A stretch of 64,000 bases of DNA from Cyrtodaria siliqua (taxonomy: Eukaryota > Mollusca > Bivalvia > Adapedonta > Hiatellidae): contig JAWPHD010000135.1 in assembly GCA_037043455.1 (NCBI GenBank), positions 372,001-436,000 of the forward strand. The letters are read 5' to 3'. The translations under genes and the position numbers were made by a program. Below are positions 39,901-51,900 of this stretch, in pieces. The first letter of the stretch is position 1. Each line of letters starts with the position of its first letter. The notes beneath the pieces are model-generated. The model worked only from the letters and a program-made list of their open reading frames with translations, ran no database searches and was not told the DNA's origin.

Positions 39901-42900
39901 CCACACCCTACTCCCTTCAACAATGTTTGTTTTTAGTCTTATATTCCTCAAAGTTCTTCCATATGAGGAGACGGAGCATTCTAAACGATAGTCATATGTA
40001 GTTATTTTTTACTGTTCATATATGTTCACCTCACCAATTCGTTCCCCCTATCCTGTACCTTCAATCATATTTATTATAGTTCTATATTCTTCAGTCTTTT
40101 GTATAAGGTGAGTGGGAATAGGAACACATATATCAAATGTATTTATTTTTTTATAATGTGTTCATGCGTGTTAAACACCTTGGGTGGCGGGGGGAAGAGG
40201 AAGAATCAGCTAGCTAATTCTTCCTCCCACTGCCACTCCATGCTCCATTTTTATTGTTTTCCATTCCTCTGCCATAGAGAGAGAGGAAACAGTATAACAA
40301 ATACAAAATGTATTTATTTCCTAGAACAAAACTATTGTGTATATAATTAAATCAGGGTCCCAATGATCGGTACATAAAACATTCTTATTAATAAATGCAG
40401 ACAATTCTCAAGTTGTTGCGTCTGTGTGATCACGATCGATTCAGGACGTTTCGGCACCAAACCATTTCGACACCTAAACGAATCGGCACCTAGACGTTTC
40501 GGCATCAAACCATTTCGGCATATATTTTAATTTTTACCCTAGACGTTTCGGCACCCATTTATATTTGAGTATTATAATGAAGTAAAAAAGTAAATAAATT
40601 AAATATTTTCTATAAGATCACTTGAATTCATTTACAATGCAAAGTTGATTACCTTAACGGCAACTCCGAAGCGGTTTTGATCCTGAATACAACTAAAACA
40701 TGAACATAAATAGGGCCCATATGATAATCACTTGTAAAATTTAAGTAAATATGACTTTTATATTGTATTGTAGCATGGTCACTGAAACTCCCTTTGTAAT
40801 AGCTCAGATGTAAATCGTTTAACTGAAAATACTTGCTAGTATACGATCATTAAGTTGTCTTTATTTTATAACTATGATAATTTACCAATTTTTCATATTG
40901 TAACCATGATATTTTCCCAATTCCTCACATTCTGAAATAACATTCTATTTAGTGATCCCTGAGTGAACATTACACATACTAGTGGCCCCTGAGTGAACAT
41001 TACACATACTATTTCTGATGCCTATCGTTTTCATATCATAACATTATACAATACAGATGCCAATATTAAAAACATGTTCATTTTGTCTTATGATGACTAG
41101 CTTATCTAGTGCTCAAATCTTTCATGATAAATGTATTTTGATTGTTGACAATTACAAATCATTTTTTCTAACATCTACACACTGTTGGTTTATTTTTTAT
41201 ATGTGTATATATCATATGCATTCCCCTTACTGTTTTCTTATGTAACTGCTCTGACCGACTTGTGACACTTTGTTTCCTGTATATATATAACTCTTCGTCA
41301 TTAGGTTAAAGGTTATTACTGATAAGGCTAAAATAATTGTTCTGAAACGAGACAGGGAACGAGATAACGCAGACAGTGTTTATATACTGAAAGTAAAAAG
41401 AAACGCATAATCAAAAAAATGCCTATACTACACTATTATATACACCTCATTCCACGCAATATTCCAGATATATCTCAACGTGTTTTGTACAAAAAGGGGA
41501 TACAACTAATTACAGAAAGGACTACTCTGTCATGTAGTAGACCTTTTAATCAACGAATACTTTCTTACACGAAATTCAATAAATGTTGAAGTTTTGCTTG
41601 AAAAAGTCATGCCATTTCAGTATTGTGTTTAATGTTAAGAGTTTGGAACATTTAAAGCCTAAGTGTTCTCACCTGCTTGAACCAAATGCGCATTCTGTCG
41701 ATAATGAAACTTTAAAGGGGTAACCATTGGTGTGTTCGTTGCTGTTTAAACCTTCTTTCCGAAAGGACAGGCCTAATTTAGACCCTGTACCTTTCGAGTA
41801 GCAGTAGCATAGTAGACATACAATATATAGCGGAAATACCAATTATGCGTTTCTTTTTCCTTTCAGTATATAATGGGAGCTTACTGGTATTTGTTTCTGA
41901 CTTTGACTATATATGCGTTGCGTTCCATTATACAGCATAGTTTGGAAATTATGAACTATGATGTTTTCTTTTGTATATAATATTAATTTGTTAAAAACTA
42001 GCTAAGGGTAGTCAAGACGGGTCACATGCTTTCAGAGCGTATGTACTAACACGCATGCGCTAATTGTTTAAGACGTTTAACACATTGGGTTTCAAACATG
42101 AATTGAATTGAATTGGTTTTTATAGTCGCACCAACAGCTAAGGTCATATAGCGACTTTTCAGCTAGTGGAGGAAGAGCCCAAGTGCCCCTTCGGACAATT
42201 ATCGTGCACCGGCGGACACCTGGGTAGAACCACCGACGTTCCGCAAGCAAGCTGGATAGCTTCCTCACATAAAAATTCCTAGGCCCCTGAGTGAACAAAC
42301 ATACATCGGTTAGGGGCAAGTGATCTCAGGTCAGAGACTTTAACCACTCGGCTACGGACCAAACATGAAGTCTTGATTGTGTTATAAGGTAGCACGGAAC
42401 GAGCCTCTTTCATTAAATGGTATATTGCATAACTGTATTGAAATACAGATGTATAAGTGGTTTTGTTCAAACTTGGTATGCATAGTTAGAAACAAATGGA
42501 GTTACTTTCTTCGTGCAGTAAGTTTCGTTAATGTTAAAACACAGTTTGTGTATCGGAATACAACTGCAAAATCACCCCAGTTATGTATTATAATTTTCGC
42601 GAGTATTTTTATGTTTATCTGCCATTACACTGATGATGTTGTGTTTAAATGTTTAATAATCGACTCACACGTTGAACGAGCTATTTGCCTGACATGTTCA
42701 ACTTGTCATTTTTGCCATTACGTGATCCCACCCAGGATTCTGTAATGAATATCTCGACAATAAATCACGTTTAAAAGCATTTGTTACTGAAAAGATGTGG
42801 TAACTTGTTTAAAATTGCCTATTAAATGTTTTAATTTTACAATATGTAAACATTTTAAGCCGAAATTAAGGTTTCATTTCATACCCAAGCCAACCCCGTT

Positions 42901-45900
42901 TTCGCTTCTTGGAGAAGTGGTTGGATGGGGTATGAAAGTTAATACTCGGACCTCGTAATGCTTTTTAGCATTAAATAGGAATTAAAAATGAAACCATGCC
43001 TTATTTTGCATGTTTCGCATATCTAGAGATGTTATGATATTTTCCCAATTCCTCACATTCTAAAATAACATTCTATTTAGTGATCCCTGAGTGAACATTA
43101 CACATACTAGTGGCCCCTGAGTGAACATTACACATACTATTTCTGATGCCTATCGTATTCATATCATAACATTATACAATACAGATGCCAATATTAAAAA
43201 CATGTTCATTTTGTCTTATGATGACTAGCTTATCTAGTGCTCAAATCTTTCATGATAAATGTATTTTGATTGTTGACAATTACAAATCATTTTTTCTAAC
43301 ATCTACACACTGTTGGTTTATTTTTTATATGTGTATATATCATATGCATTCCCCTTACTGTTTTCTTATGTAACTGCTCTGACCGACTTGTGACACTTTG
43401 TTTCCTGTATATATATAACTCTTCGTCATTAGGTTAAAGGTTATTACTGATAAGGCTAAAATAATTGTTCTGAAACGAGACAGGGAACGAGATAACGCAG
43501 ACAGTGTTTATATACTGAAAGAAAAAAGAAACGCATAATCAAAAAAATGCCTATACTACACTATTATATACACCTCATTCCACGCAATATTCCAGATATA
43601 TCTCAACGTGTTTAGTACAAAAAGGGGATACAACTAATTACAGAAAGGACTACTCTGTCATGTAGTAGACCTTTTAATCAACGAATACTTTCTTACACGA
43701 AATTCATAAATGTTGAAGTTTTGCTTGAAAAAGTCATGCCATTTCAGTATTGTGTTTAATGTTAAGAGTTTGGAACGTTTAAAGCCTAGTAAGTGTTCTT
43801 GTAGCACGCCAATTACGAATACTCGATAATTCCGAATTATCGACACGCCATTTGCGAATTCGTAAATGGCCCCTCCAATTACGAATAATTTTCAAATAAC
43901 GTCTTTCTCGGGTTATAAGTGTTAAATTTATAAAAAATAACGGTATTCAAACTAAGTACCATGAATATTTATATATTAGACCGGAAAAACACAACAAAAC
44001 GGGAGAAATGTGCCAGTTTCGTATCCTGCGTTTTTGCACAATTTCTTTGTTTTGTTTTTTTCCTCGTGGTTATATTATGTCATAATGATCGATATATTAT
44101 GATTATTTAAACTCTTTATTTACCGTATCATTTGTTTAAATAACAAAAGTAATATATGTAGTCTTATGTGTTTGCATTACATGCTGTATATAAGCCGATT
44201 AAAATATCAATAGGGACATCTCAAATTTACGTTCTCCGTGATATTTTCTAAACAGGGACAAGATGTCGCATCAAGTTCGTCAACCTCATAAACAGAATAA
44301 ATAAGTACCTAATGTTATGAAAAAGAATGAATGTATTATGTTTGTTCAATTCCTAATTAGAGAAGTAATACCACACACCGTATCTAAAAGTCAAATAGAT
44401 ATCAAATTCATAATTTTGATAGAGCATCATCAAAAAAACTGACCAATCAGTGATCAGAAATAAGACATAACCAATATATTCTGGTAGGTGATAAACTCGG
44501 ACTTTATCATTGATGTTCAACCAAGTTTACTGTTAAAATTAAGGTATTTACAGTGTGATTATTTTAAAACCCTGCATATTTTATGCACATTCATGCAAAT
44601 TGATTCAATATATGTATCTTTTAAAATCAAAATCTTAAAAATTGTGGTCTTTTTACTCTGCCAAAGATTTTTAATTTACTATAGAACCTAAGGATAAAAA
44701 CCGAGTAACACAAATTTTATCACCTACTGAAAATAAAATCAAATCTCAACATCTCTTATGCAAAAGCATTTTCTCTGGAAAACATTTGGACGTCTGGTAT
44801 TTCCTTTGGAAAATATTCGGACATCGGCATTGTTTTTTGAAAATATTTGGACATCGGCATTTCTTCGTAACTTGAATATTGCAATTCTGTTGCGGAAATT
44901 ATTCCAATTGATGCTAGATTTCCAGAATAATTTGAAATATCAGATAATCTGATTTTCTTCGGTAAATAGTTCGCTTTCAAATTTCTGCAGAAGAATATCT
45001 ATTACTTATATTAATCATACATACGTGTATTTACCAGAGGTTCATATGGCCTGCTACAAATGTATATAATGTATTTTATCCCTTTGTACTGATATAGTAA
45101 ATATTCCTTTGTACTGATATAGTAAAACTAAGCCTTGTAGCTGCCAGTTTTGAAGTAACGTTTTCTCCAATAGGCGAACGTGTTTGTGTCCAAAATGGTC
45201 TGCCTAGTTACATCACTTATATGCATTATCGTCATTTACACAAAATGAACTCAAATTTTGTTGTACAATTTACATTCAAATAGTTATCGAAATAACTTGT
45301 TTTTGTTGAATGTGTACAGTGAACTGTAAATACAGTACAATACTGAATCAATGCAATTTCCACTGTTTTATGTATATTAGAATACCTGTTTGTGTTTATA
45401 ATATTATATATATTATGAGGTTGTTAATACTACCGCATTGGTGTCCAGTCAGAATAGGTATACTTTCCTTGATATGGATGCATGGGAATACTCTGAAGGC
45501 TGTTCTGAGCAGAGTCTCAATTACAAGTAATTAAAAAATATGTGGACTCTCACATATTAAATAAGAAAAAGGAAAAGAAAATATGCAACAATTATCTGAT
45601 TAATAGAAAATAGAAAAGCAAATATGCAACCATGCAACCTTTTTCTGCTAAATAATACAACGGGACAGGAAAGGACGGGACGCGACGTAAATTAGTGGAG
45701 TGTAACCTTATAAGGTATTAAAATTCATAGTGTGTAACTTTATGAAGTGTTCATTATGTATGTTCAAATCATAAAAAATATGAACAAATAATTAAAAAAC
45801 TTAGTAAAATCGTGTGTAAAAATTAGTGGAGTGTAACCGTATGAAGTTCGTATAATTAGTGGAATGTAACCTTATGTGGTTCTCATAATGTATTTTCACA

Positions 45901-48900
45901 AAATACCAAAAAGGAAAAGCAAATATGCAACCATGCAATCATTATTTTATTAAATAATGCAACGGGAAGCAATGCGACACAACGTAAATTCGTGGAGTGT
46001 AACCTTATGAGGTCTTAAAATTAGTAGTGTATAACTTTATGAGGTTATTATTACGTATTTTCACATCATAAAAAAAGAAAAAGAACATATGCAACCATTA
46101 TCTGTTAAATAACAGGACAAATAATTAAAAACTAAGTGCAATCTTATGTAAAAAATAGTGGAGTGTAACCTTATGAAGTCTTGTAATTAGTGGAATGTCA
46201 CCTTATGTGGTTTTCAAAATGTTTTTTCACATCATACATGTAACAAAAATGAAAAGCAAATATGCAACCATGTAACTATTATCTGTTAAATAATAAAAGG
46301 AGGCGCGTCCGCGACGCGCCATAAATTAGTGGAGTGTAACCTTATGAGGTCTTAAAATTAGTAGTGTGTGACTTTATGAAGATTTCATTATGTATTTCAA
46401 ATCATAAAAAAAGAAAAAGAAAATATGAAACCATTATCTGTTAAATAACAGGAGAAATAATTCAAAACAGTGGAATCATATGTAAAAATTAGTGGAGTGT
46501 AACCTTAAGAAATCTGTATAATTAGTAGAATGTAACCTTATGTGGTTCTCATAATGTATTTTCACAAAATACCAAAAAGGAAAAGCAAATATGCAACCAT
46601 GCAACCACTATTTGTTAAATAATGCAACGGGAAGCGACGGGACACAACGTAAATTAGTGGTGTTTAATCTTATGAGGTCTTACAATTAGTAGTGCATAAC
46701 TTTATGAGGTTATTATTACATATTTTCGCGTCATAAAAGATGAAAAAGAACATATGCAACCACTATCTGTTAAATAACAGGACAAATAATTAAAAACTTT
46801 GCGAAATCTTGTGTAAAAGTTAGTGGAGTGTAACCTTATGAAGACTGTATAATTAGTGGAATGTAACCTTATGTGGGTTTCATAACGTATTTTCACATCA
46901 TACCAAAAATTAAAAGCAAATATGCAACCATGTCACTATTATCTGTTAAATAATAAAACGCGACGCGACAAAGTGATTCCTATATAGCCCCCGCTTCGAC
47001 CCACTTCTTCGAAGCGGGGGTATAATAATACTTACTTTAATGGTATCCTCCATGAATAATGTACATTTATATCCTTGTTTTATAAGTTTATGTATCACTC
47101 CCAAGTCACTTATAAAACAATATATTTCATAATCATTTATTATTGTTCCAAATAAATACGACAGAACTTTTTGTATAAACACACTGCGTTTGTGTTTGAA
47201 TATAAAAGCACCAGTTGTATTGGCTAATGAGTCACATGACTAACTGTAACACAGCCAGCCTATTAAGTCTTAATTTGTGATCAGAATAAGATATTAGCAT
47301 ATGGATATCATAAATTCATTAGTATGAGTGTTGGATGTCTGTATTAATTAGCTAATCTCAAGTATTCATGATCAATATGGGTTAAAAGTGTAAAAAGTGG
47401 AGCGCTGTGGTCTAATGGTATAGAGTTGGACCCATGATCGAGAAGTCATGGGTTCGATCCCCGCCATTGCGTCATATGCGTTGTTTCTCTGAGCAAGACA
47501 CTTTAACTGCATTTGCTTAGTACTGGTTCTACCCAGGAAGACAGTGATCCAAATAAGTTCATAGAGTGTTCGTTACAATCCATGTAAAATAAATATAAGT
47601 TTAAACTAAAAATGTATCATGAATATAATTTAGTACTATCTGGGAGTAAGATGTTTTACAATATATACCATTTTTTTTAGACAGACATGAACTAATTAAA
47701 AACAATTGTAGTACTTATTTGCATATAGCATAGTCAGGGGTTTTATATCATAGTACATTACAGTATTAAAAATCCTGTTATAGTGTAGAATTCTATTAAA
47801 AAGAAAATATCAAACTACCACAAAAAAAATCGACCATCATATATGGCCTAAAATGTGCTACAAATTATGTAAAACAATTTATTTTACGCTTAGCAGTGAA
47901 AAAGTGGATTTTAGAGATGAAATAAAAGCGGTATTTCATACGTGCGAAATATAGTTGTATTTTTTCACTGCCGGAACTCCTTTTTTTTTATCAATCATGA
48001 TCAAAAACAATTTTTTTTTAATTTGTTTAGAAAATAACTGTTTAATATATATCATCTGACCTTGACTAGTCTAACTAAGAAAATGAGCTATAGATTTTAA
48101 AACTGTCAAGTATTTCAGAATTGTTGTCATTTAGTGAAAAATGTCAGGTGGTCATTTTTTTCAAAACTACTACAAGTTGGAAATAACTTTTCCTAACTAA
48201 AAAAAGGAGTCGTAGATTCGCATTCATGAAAATATAAAGTTTTCTCACTTCTCGATGAAATAAAATCTATTTTGTTAGAGTAGAGCACACATTGCATAAC
48301 GATTTCTAAGTTAAAATTACCTGTCACGAATCTGAGTCAATTTCACATTAAATAAAGGGGTGCGTCCGTGGCCGAGTGGTTAGGGGCCTAGGAATCTTTA
48401 TGTGAGGAAGCTATCCAGCTGGCTTGCGGAACGTCGGTGGTTCTACCCAGGTGCCCGCCCGTGCACGAAAATTGCCTGGAGGGGCACCTGGGGTCTTCCT
48501 TCACCAGTGGAAGCTGGAAAGTCGCCATATGACCTTAGCTGTTGGTGCGACTATAAAATCCAATTCAATCATCATAACATTAAATAAAATGTTAAAATCC
48601 ATATTGGTGTATACGCGTTACAAAACACATCGATGTCACTGCAAATGTCACTGCAAATGTTTCATTCAAAAGAATAATTGTACTAAAAAACGACCAATGC
48701 TAAAAAATTGAAAGTACTTTTCAGAATCAAAAAATGACTGTCACACTGAAGCACGTTCCGAATGAAAATTTGACTAAGTTCTCATTTGCCGAAAATTATT
48801 ATAATGTCCGAATATTGTCCGCGGAAAAAATTGCGAAGTCCTACAGATATTCCAAAAAAATATGTGTATTTCCAAATTTGGACTTGTTTTCCGAACATTT

Positions 48901-51900
48901 GATGCGATTTTCGATATATTTCCATGAAAATTCCGATTCTTACATCGGAAATTCTACAGACGGGTAATGCCCATAAACATAGGTTAATTGATTGATTATC
49001 CTAGTTTTCCACCATTACGTTTGATAACTAGCTAAACTAACCTTAGCTTTCACTCGGTTTATCGAAACTAACCTACATTTTTGCTCGAAAAGATATAATA
49101 ATGGCCATAAACATAGGTAAATTGATCGATTATCCAGTTTTATTACCATTTAAGTCAGATAACTGGGTTTATCAAAACTAACGTATACTTTTGCTCAAAA
49201 ACAGAATAATTGAATTGAATTGGGGTTTTAAGGCGCACCAACACATGAAAAGGTTATATGGCGCCTAACAGGCATGAACATGCCAGGCTCATCTTCCATG
49301 TACATCGAGATAAAATATGGAAAATGGGCCTAGAACCTTCTCACCCTGAACTGCAGAGCTGCTGCAAATTCTATCGTAGAAACTCCATCTACGCTGGAGC
49401 CACGTTATTGTTTTTCTGCCACTGCTCTTTTGATACGAGCGAGATAGCACCTGAAACAATGCAGGGATCATGATGAAGACCTTTAATGAACATGAACAAA
49501 AAATGATAAAATGAACATGAATTTGGGGGGATTCTACCACTCTGCATACCCCTCTAAAGGGATCTGCAGTGGCCCTATTCTTTGCCCCGTGACCAAACGG
49601 GGGCCCCCAGAAACCACACGGGGCAAAAAACAGAATAACGACCACAAACATTGCTAGGGATGATTTTGTATCTATAAATACCACATTCAAAGGGAGAGAG
49701 GACAATTTTAAATGTTTTTATGAAGAATGAATAACGCACCTCCGTTTAGTAATCCAGTATTATTTTGAGTTTAAACCTGCTTGCATATATCTAAATCTAG
49801 GTAAAAACTCTTGGGATTTTTGAAGTTTTTCTTTGTTATTTTGCCATTGGTTTAAATATATTATTGGTTCAATATGATCAACATCTATTAAAATGCCGAA
49901 ACAATTTGCTTTGAACTATTGAAATATTGATAATGATTTGCAAATATGCAAGTCAAGTTGAAAAACTAAAGGGATGCCGTAATTTAAACAAAATAAAGAT
50001 TTATTTAACATTCAAACACTGTAACACAAAATGCAATCATGTGTGCCTAGCCTTTGAACTTGCCAAGATATTAACTGCTGGGGATTAACAAACAAGACAA
50101 TTTATAATATAAATTGACAGGGTTATTTATTTTATCTATAAAATTGTAATTTGCATTGCAATATGGATATGATATTACAGATGTATATCTCAACTTGATA
50201 ACTACTGCTGTGCACAGAGTCGAAGCAAGATACAAGTTAAATGAATTGAATTGGGGTTTTAAGGCACACCAACATATGAAAAGGTTATATGGCGCCTAAC
50301 AGGCATGAACATGCCAGGCTCATCTTCCATGTACATCGAGATAAAATATGGAAAATGGGCCTAGAACCTTCTCACCCTGAACTGCATAGTTGCTACAAAT
50401 TCTATCGTAGAAACTCCATTTATGCTGGAGCCATGTTTATTGCTTTTCTGTCACTGCTCTTTTGATGCGAGTAAGATAGCACCTGAAACAATGCAGGGAT
50501 CATGATGAAGACCTTTAATGAACATGAACAAAAAATGATAAAATGAACATGAATTTGGGGGGATTCTACCCCTCTGCCTACCCCTCCAAAGGGGTCTACA
50601 GTGGCCCTCTTCTTTGCCCCGTGACCAAACGGGGGCCCCCGGGAACCACACGGGGCCCCCGGGAACCACACGGGGCCCAAGTTAAATGAGCTAGTCAAAA
50701 TAAATACCTGTATATATATATATATAACGAGATATCATCTATTGAACATATAATTAAAATCTATTAAATATACATAAATATAAAACAGATACTTCATAAC
50801 AATTTTATGTATTTGCTTTTTATGGGATTGGTTGAGATAAAACTTTACACCTGCTTGCATATAATTAAATGAAATTTTCAACTTTCTCTTCTTATTCTAC
50901 TATAGGTTTAAATATAATATTGGAATGCCGCTAGTTTTTAAAAATTCAAGACTGCCTGGTGTCCCTTTAAATACAATTTTGAGTTTTTCTTTTATATTTG
51001 TTTTCTACAAGAGGTAATAAATAAATTAAAAACAGTGGAAACATATGTAAAAATTAAATAAATTATAAGTGCAATAACAAGCAGATCTAATGCTTTGAAA
51101 GTTATTAGCCACAATTACAATCATTGGTAAATTATAAGTTGAGTTCCAGGTTACACTTTTTTTCAAAGGGATATAATTCAAACAGTATAATTCAGGGAGT
51201 TATGGTCCTTTATAAGATGTGTTTTTTTTTGGATCATGCTGAAGATGTTTTTCATTGTTGTAGACCTTATACCTTGCAAAAAATTAACAGACATTCAGAC
51301 GAACGAACAGACCGACAAACGGTAAATGTCACAACAAATGTTCCTACGGGAGTATAGCAATTAGTTACATGCGAACTCGATTTGCTTCGAGCTTTTTAAA
51401 TAAATATTAACATTGATATCCAATATGGAAGTTATGAAAAAATAATGACACTATAAGTTTTTAAAAAATCCAAGATTTTAAAAATATGTGTGGCAAGTAA
51501 AACAAATTATATGATTTTTTTTTATCAAAAATGGAAAATATTCAGTTGACCCTGAACCCCGAACATATGAACATTCTGATGCTACTGCAAATAAAAAGGA
51601 CTTGAATGTGTCCTAAATATTACTAATGGTTACAAAAATCTCACTCAAATACTTCTTTGATGATAGTAAGCATGATAAATAGTTAACAAACACCCAAACA
51701 ATTCAAATATCGGCAATATAACTATTGAAATTTTGCTTGTAGAGTTTTTAAAAATACGTTTCCTTAAGCAGGATTTTTTATAAACCAAGGCCCACAGAAT
51801 TGCCTTTTAATGTTTTATGTTTGTTTTTATAAAAATAATTCAATTATATTTTTTACTCTGCTAAAATATTTGTATGTAAATTAATTGAAAAAAGTGTAGA

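Noticed and set aside
41057..41245. Identical 62-codon open frames at 41.06 and 43.19 kb
   Set aside because: Explained by the ~99%-identical segment A duplication at DNA level, not by protein selection.
42377..42745. A 122-codon open frame nearly conserved at 52653-52991
   Set aside because: Conservation comes from recent duplication of the whole segment B; no family, no codon bias and no splice signals seen.
40904..43797. Complete LTR retrotransposon (A as LTR, B as interior)
   Set aside because: No gag or pol, no clear primer-binding site or CA end, and B exists without A at 52 kb. Kept only as a hypothesis in the findings.
47398..47470. Possible tRNA gene
   Set aside because: Boxes A and B are present but the anticodon arm does not fold with a 7-nt loop, and a SINE core follows directly.
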